Part shown: piece after piece, positions 16,522-26,056 of the stretch
How the letters are laid out: the number at the start of each line of letters is the position of its first letter
How positions within the stretch are numbered: the first letter of the stretch is position 1
Program-made: the position numbers and the translations under genes
Notes under the pieces: model-generated
Told to the model about the DNA's origin: nothing
Seen by the model: only the letters and a program-made list of their open reading frames with translations
Database searches by the model: none
Assembly (NCBI GenBank): GCA_947628755.1
Contig: CANRBC010000001.1
Span: 124,001 to 188,000 of the forward strand
Source: an uncultured Clostridia bacterium
GTDB lineage: Bacteria > Bacillota > Clostridia > Lachnospirales > CAG-274
Reading direction: 5' to 3'
Length of the DNA stretch: 64,000 nt

Positions 16522-16566
16522 TTGAGTAAAATTCAAGTTTTATTGCAAAAGCGAGGAGGTGTTTGA

Positions 16567-17544
16567 TTGACAGACAGCAAGGTAAAGCTTGTCAAGAAAA
16601 GTCCCTCTCCTAAAAGTACCAAGGTACAAAAGGTATTCGCCGAGGAAAAAGAGGAAGAGCCTAGCTTTTATAAATGTACCGTATGCGGACAGCACTATAA
16701 AAGACTTGACAGGAACTTCCCTGCCTCCCAAAGCGAATTATATGCAGGCTGGAATTATCATTTGCCTATATGCCGTCATTGTATGGATAAACTGTTTGAA
16801 CACTATACAAGGGCGTATGGTGGCGATGAGGAGAGAGCTATAAGACGTATATGCTCTATGTATGACATCTATTATAACGAAAGCCTGCTTCATTCCAGTA
16901 AGAAAATAGATAAAGATAGGTCGAGAATACAAGGCTATATAAAAAATGCAAACTTAGCGCAGTACAAGGATAAGACCTATGATACCACATTAGATAATGA
17001 ACAGACGAATCAGATAATCAATTCCGTTGAGGATATAGAGGAAACTAACGAATATAAGGTAACTCCCAAAATGATGAGGTTTTGGGGAACGGGTTATAAA
17101 GCAGAAACCCTGCGAACGTTACAGGGATATTATGACGAATTGCTGAAATTATGCGACGGCAAACCCGATGTGCGACAGCAAAAGATGATGAAAAATCTAT
17201 GTCTATTGGAATATCAGCAACAGCAAAATATACAGAACGGAAAGGACATAGGTACTCTTTCAAACTCCTATAAATCTATGTTTGAAGCTTCGGGGCTTAA
17301 AAATGACGAAGCAGATGTGTCTAACGATACTTACGGCGTATGGCTTGCGGCGATAGAAAAATATTGCCCCGCCGACTATTACAAAGACAAAAAGAAATAT
17401 CACGACTTCTTTGGGATAGGAGAGTACATAGAAAGGTTTATGTTCAGACCGCTGAAAAATCTGATATTCGGCACCAAGGAAAAAGAAAAAGAATACTGGA
17501 TAGAGGACGACCCTGATGATATAGACGGCAGAGGTAATAACTAA
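16567..17544 (+). CDS. Putative terminase small subunit, zinc-finger protein
   Basis: A 325-residue basic protein, TTG start behind GAGGAGGTG. Residues about 37-70 hold a treble-clef-like zinc site: CTVCGQHY and later CRHCMDKL. The rest is helical and charged. It ends on the first base of the large-terminase ATG (TAATG overlap), the classical place of the DNA-recognition subunit that directs packaging. Assignment rests on position plus DNA-binding appearance, not on a known fold. Confidence 0.55.
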   Translation: MTDSKVKLVKKSPSPKSTKVQKVFAEEKEEEPSFYKCTVCGQHYKRLDRNFPASQSELYAGWNYHLPICRHCMDKLFEHYTRAYGGDEERAIRRICSMYDIYYNESLLHSSKKIDKDRSRIQGYIKNANLAQYKDKTYDTTLDNEQTNQIINSVEDIEETNEYKVTPKMMRFWGTGYKAETLRTLQGYYDELLKLCDGKPDVRQQKMMKNLCLLEYQQQQNIQNGKDIGTLSNSYKSMFEASGLKNDEADVSNDTYGVWLAAIEKYCPADYYKDKKKYHDFFGIGEYIERFMFRPLKNLIFGTKEKEKEYWIEDDPDDIDGRGNN

Positions 17545-19364
17545 TGTTAGACAAATATCAGAAAGTCATCTACAAAAAGTTTCCTCAAAACTCTTGGCTG
17601 TCCAGCAAGGAACATTGTGAACGTCTTTTTGAATGGACGACCGCCTACCGCAGAAACTTACCTTTATTCGTTGAGCATTATCTGGGTATTAATTTATATT
17701 GGTATCAAATACTATGGTTGTATTTGTTAAATATATTCATAACAATAGTGATAATAGCAGGCAGAGCCTCCGCTAAGTCCTTTGTAATAGCTGTATTTGC
17801 CTGCGCTAAATGTATATTATATCCCAATACAAGGGTAGTAATCGTATCGGGCACTAAAAACCAAGCTTCGCTTATCGTTAAAGAAAAGATACAGAAGGAG
17901 CTTATGCCAAGGTCTGAAAACCTCCGTCGTGAAATTGAAAAAATTGCAACAAGCGCCCACGATATAGAGGTAATATTCCGTAATGGCAGTTCTATCGTTG
18001 TGGTAGTAGGCAATGAAAATGCTCTTGGTTACAGAGGTACGGTTTTAATATACGAAGAGTTTAAACGAATACCAAAACATATTATCGATAAAGTCATTAT
18101 GCCTTTTGCAATGACAAGAAATGCAGAGTTCAGAGGCAATGAAGAGTGCGAAAAATACGGCGTTAAGTATAAGGATAACAAAGAATTTAATGAAGAGCCT
18201 GTTAATATTTATATCAGCTCAGCCGCTCCTACAAGCCACTGGATGCATAAACTCTTAAAAGATACCGTAAAGAGTAAATATACAGACAACACATCTTGTA
18301 TGTTGGCAACGGATTATTCTATCACTCTGAAACACAATATAAAGACAAGGGATTATCTGAAAAAGGCTAAAAAAGGCGCAGACCCAATCACTTGGCGGGA
18401 AGAGTATGAAAATGAGATGTTGAAAGAAAACAGCGACGCTTATTTTACATACGCCTTGCTAAATAAGAACCAAGTAAACAGACAGGCTTTTTATCCAAGA
18501 ATTACAGAGGACATAAAGAATAAACGCAAAAATCCCTACGCTATTCCTAAACAGGCAGGCGAAATAAGGATATTAAGCTGTGATATAGCGTTTGTGGAAA
18601 GAGCAAATAAAAACGATAATTCCTGTTTTACTTGTATAAGAGCGCTGCCTGAAAGTATTAAGTATAATGCAGATAATATAGACGGCAAAAGTATAGAAGT
18701 AAAGAATGGATACAGGCGTCTCGTACCGTATATAGAAGCCAGTCCCGGTAGTGATGTTGATAAACAGGCTATAAGGATAAAGCAATTATTTTACGACTTT
18801 GAAGCCGATTATTTAGTGTTAGATACACGAAACGGCGGTATATTAGTCTATGACAGACTGGCAAAGGTTTTATATGATGAGGAAAGAAACTGCGAGTATC
18901 CCGCTTGGAAGTGTATGAATGATGATACTATCGCTAACCGTGTACGTGTAGAAGGCGCAACAGAAAATATATATGTAATCAATGCAAGCGCAAAATTTAA
19001 TAATGACATTGCTATCGCTCTGCGTGGTGTACTTAACTCAAAGATGATAGACTTACTTGTTGACTTTGATACAGCGCAGGATATATTGCGAAAAAATATA
19101 CCTGAATATAACGTTGATGAAAGCGGAGATGTTATGCTTTTCTATGAACGTCCGTATCTCGAAACAAGAGCTTTGATAAACGAAATGGTGTCTTTGGAAT
19201 ACACAAAAAATCCGCAAACAGGCGTTATACAGTTATATGAAACAGGAAGCAATACAAAAGACCGTTATGTAAGTTTGGCGTATGGCAGTTACTTCATAGG
19301 GCTACTTGAACAGGATTTATTATCCGACAGAAGCGAATACGATTATTGTTGTATTATAGACTAG
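17544..19364 (+). CDS. terL: Terminase large subunit
   Basis: The ATP-driven DNA packaging motor and nuclease. Walker A is AGRASAKS near residue 75, in which the usual central glycine is alanine; the Walker B-like segment is VLIYEEFKR near residue 170. The RNase H-like nuclease half starts at ILSCDIAF (about residue 345), with further acidic residues in YLVLDTRNGG and near the C-terminal DYCCIID. At 606 residues it has the normal length. It overlaps the preceding gene and precedes the portal gene by 15 bases. Confidence 0.85.
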   Translation: MLDKYQKVIYKKFPQNSWLSSKEHCERLFEWTTAYRRNLPLFVEHYLGINLYWYQILWLYLLNIFITIVIIAGRASAKSFVIAVFACAKCILYPNTRVVIVSGTKNQASLIVKEKIQKELMPRSENLRREIEKIATSAHDIEVIFRNGSSIVVVVGNENALGYRGTVLIYEEFKRIPKHIIDKVIMPFAMTRNAEFRGNEECEKYGVKYKDNKEFNEEPVNIYISSAAPTSHWMHKLLKDTVKSKYTDNTSCMLATDYSITLKHNIKTRDYLKKAKKGADPITWREEYENEMLKENSDAYFTYALLNKNQVNRQAFYPRITEDIKNKRKNPYAIPKQAGEIRILSCDIAFVERANKNDNSCFTCIRALPESIKYNADNIDGKSIEVKNGYRRLVPYIEASPGSDVDKQAIRIKQLFYDFEADYLVLDTRNGGILVYDRLAKVLYDEERNCEYPAWKCMNDDTIANRVRVEGATENIYVINASAKFNNDIAIALRGVLNSKMIDLLVDFDTAQDILRKNIPEYNVDESGDVMLFYERPYLETRALINEMVSLEYTKNPQTGVIQLYETGSNTKDRYVSLAYGSYFIGLLEQDLLSDRSEYDYCCIID

Positions 19365-19379
19365 GAAAGGAGGTAGTTT

Positions 19380-20996
19380 GTGGCAGACATAAATACAAAT
19401 TCAAATAAACCAAATACTGATGTAAACGATAATCACGAATATAGTAGCCAATATACAACTATTCCTTTCAATCTTGATAAGATATATCGTTGCAGTATAT
19501 CAACGGCGTTCTCATCAGACGAGATAAAACTTATATTACACGACCCTATTGTCAATCATTCGCTGACAAGAAAACTTGCTATGTTTGTATATAACTCGGA
19601 GGGAGTTGTTACAAACGCTATTGATTATATGGTGTCTCTGCCCTGCCTTGACCGTGTGGTATACGGAAAAAAGCGATTATTCGGAAAGAATAAATTAAAC
19701 AAAAACAAAGACCTGATGTTGTCTACTTTGGAGAAAATAAATGATAAGCAATTTATAAGGGACGTCCTTTTTACAGATATGAATGAAGGAACGTCTTTTT
19801 ATTATTTTGAAACAACATCTTCAAAGGTTGATAAAACAGAGTTTATGCGTGATTATGATGTTGAGAATGTAGTTGAAATAAACGATTTGGGGCTTAATGC
19901 CAGTATGATACCCCTACCCTATGAATATTGCAAAATAGTGGGAAGGCGTAACGGCAGATATGTAATAGCGTTTAACTTAGCATACTTTGACGAGTGCAGC
20001 GCCAACGATGAGGATAAGCAGAGAAAACTTAAAAAGAACCCTGCCGAAATCAGAAATGCTTACGTTAAATGGTCAAAATCTAATAAGTCCACAGGAAGTT
20101 GGAAGATATTAGACAATGACCATACTATTGCCCACAAAATAAAGTGTAAAATAAGCGAGCCTTGGGGTAGACCTTTGGCTATAGCCGCTATCCCCGATAT
20201 ACTGTATGAGGACGAATTTGTTGATACGAAGCGAAATGTACTTAGAGAAATAAATTCAAGAGTGGTTGTACAGACATTCCCAGAAGGCAAAGATAAAGGA
20301 AGCTGCGCTTTAACACAAACTCAGCAGAAAAATCAACACGAAGCCGTCAAGGGTGCTATTATGACAAAGAACAACAGAGGCGGATCCACATTCGTGTCTG
20401 TGGCAGCAGGAACTAAAATAGACTCTCTGAAAATAAACGATACGGATATATTTGATGAAAAAAATGAAAAAGATTTAACGGACAAGATAGCGCTTGACTT
20501 AGGTATAGCAGCAAGTCTGTTGAACGGTTCGGGAAGTGGTAACTACTCTTCACAACAACATAATTTGGAGCTTATAAATTCACAAATATACACATGGATT
20601 CAAGAGATACAATATGAGCTTAATTATGTGATAAACGCTTGTATCATAAAGGACAAGCGAAATAAGGTTGAGGTATATTATCTGCCTACATCATTGGTAA
20701 ACCGTGATAAATTCTTTAATATGATGAAGAGTTTGTATACCGAGGCTTCAGGTTCGCTGTCATTCCTTATCGCCTCCGCAGGCATAACTCCCGATGTATA
20801 TTTCAATATACTTGACGAGGAAATAGAGAACAAAATCTATGATAAGTATACACCTCATCAAACAGCTTATACCGTATCGACAAACAATGGCGGAAATACA
20901 GGCGGTAGACCCACAGACGATACAAGCGATAATCCTTCGACTATACAGACGAAGGCTAATAATAGCAACAATCAACCAAAGCCGTCAACATCATAA
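19380..20996 (+). CDS. Portal protein
   Basis: A 538-residue protein with GTG start behind AAAGGAGG. It lies directly after TerL and before the protease/scaffold, the usual place of the dodecameric portal. Typical traits are the helical stem region and the LDLGIAASLLNGSGSGNYSS segment (about residues 375-395), which resembles the conserved G-S-N-Y-S loop of SPP1/HK97-like portals. The C-terminal 40 residues are Asn/Thr/Pro-rich and disordered. A terminator hairpin follows. Confidence 0.75.
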   Translation: MADINTNSNKPNTDVNDNHEYSSQYTTIPFNLDKIYRCSISTAFSSDEIKLILHDPIVNHSLTRKLAMFVYNSEGVVTNAIDYMVSLPCLDRVVYGKKRLFGKNKLNKNKDLMLSTLEKINDKQFIRDVLFTDMNEGTSFYYFETTSSKVDKTEFMRDYDVENVVEINDLGLNASMIPLPYEYCKIVGRRNGRYVIAFNLAYFDECSANDEDKQRKLKKNPAEIRNAYVKWSKSNKSTGSWKILDNDHTIAHKIKCKISEPWGRPLAIAAIPDILYEDEFVDTKRNVLREINSRVVVQTFPEGKDKGSCALTQTQQKNQHEAVKGAIMTKNNRGGSTFVSVAAGTKIDSLKINDTDIFDEKNEKDLTDKIALDLGIAASLLNGSGSGNYSSQQHNLELINSQIYTWIQEIQYELNYVINACIIKDKRNKVEVYYLPTSLVNRDKFFNMMKSLYTEASGSLSFLIASAGITPDVYFNILDEEIENKIYDKYTPHQTAYTVSTNNGGNTGGRPTDDTSDNPSTIQTKANNSNNQPKPSTS

Positions 20997-21024
20997 TATC
21001 ACAACAGAATAATACAACAATTCA

Positions 21025-21050
21025 AAGTCGGTCAACAGCCGACTTTTTAT
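21025..21050 (+). terminator. Terminator between portal and head protease
   Basis: AAGTCGG pairs with CCGACTT, followed by TTTATTAT. Confidence 0.7.
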
Positions 21051-21076
21051 TATACAAAAAAAGGAGGATGATTTAT

Positions 21077-22231
21077 ATGCTAAATGGAATCCTCGAAGTT
21101 GCAAAAAGAGCCTCTAAAGGCGGAAAAGTTCCGATAAAAATAGCTTTACTTAAAATACATACCGATATAAACGAAACCAATGAGAATGGCTTGCACTGGA
21201 ATAAGGAATATGTAACCAACGCCAGTGAAAGCGCCAAAATGATACCTATATGTGCAGAGTTCTGTGACGATACAAAGTCTGTGCCTTTTGGTCATGGGCT
21301 GACAGGTGAAGCTCGTAACGCAGAAGGACTTGACGAGCCGTTATTTGAAAACTCCGATGTTGTAGGCGTGATAGAAAGCACAAGTGTTGAAAATATACAG
21401 ATAAAAGATACAGAAGTTTTAGCATTAGTTGGTTCGGGATATTTGTATAATCAGCGTTATCCTAAACTTGTTAAGTGGGTAAGGGATAACTATGCCTTGG
21501 GTACGGTAGACACGTCTATTGAAATAATGGGCACGGCAGAGAACAATAACAAAATCGTATATCTTGAAGGTACTCCCGCTCCTGAATACCGCACACCAAA
21601 GGAATTTGTATTTACGGGTACTGCCATTTTGTCGGTCGCTCCGGCAGATACAAACGCTATCGTATTAGAGGTTGCAGAAAAGAAAGTTGAAAAGGAGGAC
21701 AACAAAATGGGCGACAACGAGTTAAAAGCTCTTATTCAAAACACTATTGCGGAGGCTTGCAGTAAGAATGATGAGCTGACTGCAAAAATCACTGAATTAA
21801 ACGAAACTATTACAAGCAAAGACAGTGAAATCGCTGAATTAAATGCCAGTGTAGAAAAGCTGCAAAAGGATTTGGACGACGCTAAGAAAGAGCAGGAAGG
21901 CGCTGTAAGCGAAAGAGAAGCTTTAGAAAAGCAGCTTGGTGAAATGAAAACATCTCAGAAGTTAGCTGAACTCAATACTTTGCTTAAAAAGTATACAGAA
22001 GATGAGCAGGCTTTCGCTTCAAATGAAATCAATGCTTTCAAGGAAAAGCCATTAGAAGGAGATTTAAGCGAGATAAAGTCTAAGATTTGTGTAGGCATTG
22101 TTGAGAAACAAAAGAGCGAGGAAAAGACATCTGAAATCAATTCAGCAAAAGAGGAGACTGTTGAGGATATATTTGCTGAGATGTGTTCCGTAGAGGACAA
22201 GGTGTCTGATGGCGATGTAAGTATTTTCTAA
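21077..22231 (+). CDS. Fused prohead protease-scaffold protein
   Basis: ATG at 21077 is preferred over 21068 because AAAGGAGG ends ten bases upstream. The N-terminal half looks like a herpes/HK97-type assembly protease: candidate His in VPFGHGLTG and Ser in TVDTSIEIMG (compare the SIE motif of S78 proteases). After about residue 205 the protein becomes a long coiled coil (LTAKITELNETITSKDSEIA and following), typical of scaffolds. A strong internal ribosome site and ATG at 21707 probably yield the scaffold alone. The order protease, scaffold, decoration, capsid is normal. Confidence 0.7.
   Translation: MLNGILEVAKRASKGGKVPIKIALLKIHTDINETNENGLHWNKEYVTNASESAKMIPICAEFCDDTKSVPFGHGLTGEARNAEGLDEPLFENSDVVGVIESTSVENIQIKDTEVLALVGSGYLYNQRYPKLVKWVRDNYALGTVDTSIEIMGTAENNNKIVYLEGTPAPEYRTPKEFVFTGTAILSVAPADTNAIVLEVAEKKVEKEDNKMGDNELKALIQNTIAEACSKNDELTAKITELNETITSKDSEIAELNASVEKLQKDLDDAKKEQEGAVSEREALEKQLGEMKTSQKLAELNTLLKKYTEDEQAFASNEINAFKEKPLEGDLSEIKSKICVGIVEKQKSEEKTSEINSAKEETVEDIFAEMCSVEDKVSDGDVSIF
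21707..22231 (+). CDS. Scaffold protein from an internal start
   Basis: In frame with the protease-scaffold fusion. AAAGGAGG at 21691-21698 is eight bases before ATG at 21707, a better site than those of many genes here. The product (about 174 aa, starting MGDNELKALIQNTIAEACSK) is the coiled-coil scaffold domain. This nested arrangement is known from phage lambda C/Nu3, where the inner product is made in excess. Confidence 0.65.
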   Translation: MGDNELKALIQNTIAEACSKNDELTAKITELNETITSKDSEIAELNASVEKLQKDLDDAKKEQEGAVSEREALEKQLGEMKTSQKLAELNTLLKKYTEDEQAFASNEINAFKEKPLEGDLSEIKSKICVGIVEKQKSEEKTSEINSAKEETVEDIFAEMCSVEDKVSDGDVSIF

Positions 22232-22249
22232 TAGAGGAGGTATGAATAA

Positions 22250-22666
22250 ATGATAAAGTTTTCAACTATCGGTCAGATCGAAAAGGTATACGCATTTGAG
22301 GACGCTATTTTAGAGAGAGATGCTTTTAACGGCGACTTTGTTTCCGTGACAGAAGGAAAGGCAAAGCCTGCGGCAGACTCTATGAAGGTAATTATGCAGA
22401 AGGAAGTTGGCGATGACGCTTATAAGGATAAGTATCCTATTACAGCAGGCAGCCACGTAAGAGTATTGGATTTAGAACTTCTTGACGAACAGTACCCTAT
22501 CAAGACTGTTGAGATATATGGCAAGCAGGTACCAGACAAGGTAAAGGTCGGCGATAAGTTAAAGTCTGACGAAACAGGCTCTCTGGTAACAGGCGGTACT
22601 AAGCTTGAAGTAACAGAGATAATCGGCAACAGTCTTGGCATAGAAGTCAAGATAATTTCAGAGTAA
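22250..22666 (+). CDS. Capsid decoration/head-stabilisation-like protein
   Basis: A 138-residue beta-rich protein (FSTIGQIEKVYAFEDAILER, later VKVGDKLKSDETGSLVTGG) located between scaffold and major capsid genes, where decoration or head-fibre proteins are encoded. AGAGGAGG precedes the ATG. Family not certain. Confidence 0.55.
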   Translation: MIKFSTIGQIEKVYAFEDAILERDAFNGDFVSVTEGKAKPAADSMKVIMQKEVGDDAYKDKYPITAGSHVRVLDLELLDEQYPIKTVEIYGKQVPDKVKVGDKLKSDETGSLVTGGTKLEVTEIIGNSLGIEVKIISE

Positions 22667-22687
22667 TAGAGAAGGAGGGAAATATTG

Positions 22688-23803
22688 ATGTCATATACAA
22701 TAGAGTTAAACAACCTTATAAAAAGCGCAAGTCATGTACATAATGAAATAAAGCCTACTTCAAGAGTTGTCGAGGTATTCTCTGCTATGTCTAAGGGTCA
22801 GGATTTATCTCACTTTAATAAGACAGTGGCCGACAGTTCAGTAAAGTATATACAGGAAACTGCCGCAAGAGCGGCAATGGGCGATATTATAGCTTTATCT
22901 GAGCTTAACGAAATCAGAAAATTCGTTATACAGCCTGAACTTTTAAAGGAAATACAACTTATTAGCGTATTTGGTACATATAAGGCTCTTAAATATTATG
23001 AGTCTCCTGAAGTGGAAATCACAGAATATGTGCCAAGAGGCGTTAAGGAACAGGCTCTCGGTGAGGACGTTGGCTTTGGCACAATGAGAAAAAAGAAGGA
23101 GACCGTTGCAACAACAAGCTTTTCAGGCGGTCACGCTGTAGATTACAGAAAGATGCAGTTCGGCGATATGAGCGACGAAAATGCTTTACAGGAAGAGATA
23201 AGAAAGCAGATAAGAAATAAGTTTGCCAAGCATATCGTTGACACTGTATACAATGCAGTAATAAATGCAAGCGGCGTTACTTATACATTCGAGGGCGCAG
23301 GTCTGACTAAGACAGGAGTTGACGAAGTATTAAACAAAGTAAGACGTTTTGGTAAACCTACTATCGCCGGCTCATATGCCCTTCTCTCTCAGTTCAACGG
23401 GTTTGCGGGTTATGCAGGCACAACCCCTGTCATAAACGGTATTTCTGAGGCTGTTATGAATCAAATACAGCAAACAGGTCTTATCGGTATGTATAACGGC
23501 GCTGTCCTTCAGGAAATACCTAATCCATACGATTTAACATCTGTAGTAACGGGCAAGGACGAGAAGTTAAACTTTGCTACTATGCTTCCTGACGGTTTAG
23601 GCTTTGTAATTCCTACAGGCACAGCTTCTCCTGTTTACAATATTACAAGGGGTGGTCTTACTTCATTTACGGGTAATGACGTAACCACGGGCGAAGTAAT
23701 CACAAGATATGACCTTGAAGGTGGTACATTGGTAGCACCGGGTCAGGAGTACAAGCTTGCTCTTATCCACGATACTAACCTTGACGATTTAGCAGGCAAG
23801 TAA
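22688..23803 (+). CDS. Major capsid protein
   Basis: A 371-residue protein with GAAGGAGGG upstream. Position after scaffold, length and content (N-terminal helical arm, long E-loop region GVKEQALGEDVGFGTMRKKK, C-terminal beta domain) fit an HK97-fold capsid subunit. Codon choice is conspicuously optimised for abundant synthesis compared with the connector genes. A hairpin directly follows. Confidence 0.75.
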   Translation: MSYTIELNNLIKSASHVHNEIKPTSRVVEVFSAMSKGQDLSHFNKTVADSSVKYIQETAARAAMGDIIALSELNEIRKFVIQPELLKEIQLISVFGTYKALKYYESPEVEITEYVPRGVKEQALGEDVGFGTMRKKKETVATTSFSGGHAVDYRKMQFGDMSDENALQEEIRKQIRNKFAKHIVDTVYNAVINASGVTYTFEGAGLTKTGVDEVLNKVRRFGKPTIAGSYALLSQFNGFAGYAGTTPVINGISEAVMNQIQQTGLIGMYNGAVLQEIPNPYDLTSVVTGKDEKLNFATMLPDGLGFVIPTGTASPVYNITRGGLTSFTGNDVTTGEVITRYDLEGGTLVAPGQEYKLALIHDTNLDDLAGK

Positions 23804-23815
23804 TACATAAACAAA

Positions 23816-23837
23816 AAGGGTGGCTCAGTCCGCCCTT
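23816..23837 (+). terminator. Hairpin after the major capsid gene
   Basis: AAGGGTGG pairs with CCGCCCTT around a six-base loop. No long T tract, so partial termination or 3'-end protection of the capsid mRNA is likelier. Confidence 0.5.
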
Positions 23838-23858
23838 ATATAGTCAAATGGTGATTAT

Positions 23859-24032
23859 ATGAATATATTCTATTGCTATTCTAAGAGAATGATGTTGTTT
23901 CTGCGGTCTATGAACGAGCAATACATATCATATAGTGTAAACAAATCAACGAATACGCCCTTCTGGACTTTCAATAAGTCTGAAAGACTGGACGAATTAA
24001 TAAGGCTTTGGAATACTATAAAAAATAAATAG
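23859..24032 (+). CDS. Small DUF5659-like phage protein
   Basis: A 57-residue frame: MNIFYCYSKRMMLFLRSMNE, then YSVNKSTNTPFWTFNKSERLDELIRLW in segments. The pattern Y-C-Y-S, N-T-x-x-P-F-W-x-F-x-K-S-E-x-L matches DUF5659-type small proteins scattered through clostridial phage structural operons. The ribosome site is weak (TGGTGAT). Function unknown. Confidence 0.6.
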   Translation: MNIFYCYSKRMMLFLRSMNEQYISYSVNKSTNTPFWTFNKSERLDELIRLWNTIKNK

Positions 24033-24070
24033 TTGTAAACAAGATAATTAATTGTAACGGAGGACATAAT

Positions 24071-24580
24071 ATGGCAGAAAGTACACAAGAGAATAAGGCC
24101 GAAACAACAAGAGCCAAAAAACAGCCCGATATAAGAATGGACGATAAAATTCCCGTAAAAAGTTTAGCTCCGTGGCCAACAGGCGCGGCAAGAAAAACTT
24201 CTATGGGCGATATAAATATGCCTGCAAAGGGCATTGTTTATATTACAAGAGAGGAAGTTATTGCGCAGGCACAGAGCGGCAACAGGCTATTAAGCGGTAC
24301 TGACGGCTACGGTAGTCATAGCACTTGGTATATTGACGATGAATATACAAGGAAGGACTTAGGCTTTGAAAGCGCAGGTAAACCACAGAAGTTTTTGACT
24401 ATGGATAAGGTTAAAGTGATATTTGCTGAAAGCACTCAGACAAAGTTTGAGAAAGCTATAAGGGATAATGTGGTAACAAGAGCAGAAAAGGTATTCTTAA
24501 TGGATAGCATAAAAACTCTGAATATAAACGATTATGCAAAAATAAAATTTTGCACTGATTATACAGGCAATAAGATATAA
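24071..24580 (+). CDS. Head/connector-region protein, 169 aa
   Basis: Starts with a charged, disordered tail (ESTQENKAETTRAKKQPD) then a mixed fold (PAKGIVYITREEVIAQAQSG and onward). GGAGG precedes the ATG. By position after the capsid it may be a capsid-associated or head-completion protein. No motif supports a sharper call. Confidence 0.5.
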   Translation: MAESTQENKAETTRAKKQPDIRMDDKIPVKSLAPWPTGAARKTSMGDINMPAKGIVYITREEVIAQAQSGNRLLSGTDGYGSHSTWYIDDEYTRKDLGFESAGKPQKFLTMDKVKVIFAESTQTKFEKAIRDNVVTRAEKVFLMDSIKTLNINDYAKIKFCTDYTGNKI

Positions 24581-24592
24581 GGAGGCGATGCA

Positions 24593-24985
24593 ATGGCTAA
24601 CACTAAAGCCAAAGAGGTTATTGACAGTTTTGAATCTACATTTGCCGACAAACAGCAATTACCCTATGAATTAGAAATTGCTTGGCTAAAGAAAGCTGTT
24701 GCACGTTATTCTTTGGAGCTTGACGAAATAAACTATAATGCTGAAACTGAGGAATTTGACAGACAGTTGAGCGGTGTAATAATAATGACTCTCGGTGTAT
24801 TTATGAAGCAATTCTACCAAGAAAGACAGGTTGCATTAGCTAACAAGCGTGTTAGTATTGTAGGAAAGGATTTATCTATTGACGGTGGTAACGGCACAAA
24901 AACCGCTGAAAAAGCACATCTGGCGTATGCGGAAAGCCAATCTATTGACTGGGTGGAAAACCAAAAAACTACGGCGTATGCCTAG
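24593..24985 (+). CDS. Head-tail connector-like protein
   Basis: A 130-residue mostly helical protein (LEIAWLKKAVARYSLELDEI, FMKQFYQERQVALANKRVS) with an internal loop IDGGNGTKTAEK. Size, helical content and place fit a gp6-type adaptor that binds the portal. AAGGAGG is upstream. Inference from context. Confidence 0.55.
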   Translation: MANTKAKEVIDSFESTFADKQQLPYELEIAWLKKAVARYSLELDEINYNAETEEFDRQLSGVIIMTLGVFMKQFYQERQVALANKRVSIVGKDLSIDGGNGTKTAEKAHLAYAESQSIDWVENQKTTAYA

Positions 24986-24994
24986 GAGGTGTAT

Positions 24995-26044
24995 ATGAAA
25001 GAGTGGTATTTAATGTCACAGAATACACGTCCTAACAGTCTTGGCGGATATGAAAATCAGGGCTTTATCGACTTTAAAGACGACGCATTTTCGGAAGCTC
25101 TTGAAACTGAAATAGCCGATACTGTCACTGTGTATAACTATGATCTGACCGAGTCGATAACAGTCAGATGTATAATACAGGGTAGGACGGCAGATACGCA
25201 CTTAAAGTCTTTGGAAAGACACTTTCTGTTTCAGATAGGTACAGCCAAAGCGGGTATGTATGTATATTATGAAGGCGTATATTGGCTGCTTACAGGATAT
25301 AACGGAAATAACGGTATATATGAAAAGCTGACGGGAACATTGTGCGTATATAAACTGCGGTGGCAAAACAGCGTAGGCGATGTAATAGAACGTTGGATAA
25401 CGGCAACATCAGCGGCTAAGTATGACGTAGGTGAGGACGCTAATTATACTCTTATACTTACTTCCAACAATATGACAATAGAAATGCCTATTGATGAGGA
25501 AAGTATGGAACTTGACGAAAAGAGAGTATTTATCGATATAAAAGAACACAATCCTACAAAGGTATATAAAATCACGAGAAACGATGATGTTCCATACCAT
25601 TACGGAGATACGCATTTCGGCATACTAAGCTTTATTGCAAGCAAGACAGAAATAGATATGACAAGGGATAATCAGGAATTGAGGATATGCGATTATTTTG
25701 AGCCTGAAACACCAAGTCCTGTAAAGCCCGAACCGTCAGAACCCGATAAAAGTAATATTTTATGCAATATAAACGGGCGTACTACAATAAACATAGGCTC
25801 GTCAAGAACATACGCTGTAACATTTACCGATACTGAAGGTAAAGATATACCATATACAGATATAGATTATAAATGGAATATTAAGTCTGATTTCAGCACC
25901 CAGATAGAACAACAAATAACAGACAATACTCTGACTTTGCGTGTTACCAACAGCGAACTTGCATATGAAATGTTTGCTCTGCAAGTCATAGTAAATGATG
26001 TTGTTGTCGATGAGGTGCAAATAATGATAGAGGATATATATTAG
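24995..26044 (+). CDS. Head-tail joining protein with C-terminal Ig-like domain
   Basis: ATG at 24995 is chosen because TAGGAGG is just upstream. The first 220 residues are beta-rich (SITVRCIIQGRTADTHLKSL) and include a VYYEGVYWLLTGYNGNNG segment like head-closure (stopper) proteins. A Pro-Glu linker (PETPSPVKPEPSEPDKS) leads to an Ig-like domain of about 90 residues, the type displayed on phage surfaces to bind glycans. Next gene follows in 12 bases. Confidence 0.6.
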   Translation: MKEWYLMSQNTRPNSLGGYENQGFIDFKDDAFSEALETEIADTVTVYNYDLTESITVRCIIQGRTADTHLKSLERHFLFQIGTAKAGMYVYYEGVYWLLTGYNGNNGIYEKLTGTLCVYKLRWQNSVGDVIERWITATSAAKYDVGEDANYTLILTSNNMTIEMPIDEESMELDEKRVFIDIKEHNPTKVYKITRNDDVPYHYGDTHFGILSFIASKTEIDMTRDNQELRICDYFEPETPSPVKPEPSEPDKSNILCNINGRTTINIGSSRTYAVTFTDTEGKDIPYTDIDYKWNIKSDFSTQIEQQITDNTLTLRVTNSELAYEMFALQVIVNDVVVDEVQIMIEDIY

Positions 26045-26056
26045 GAGGTGTAAAAA

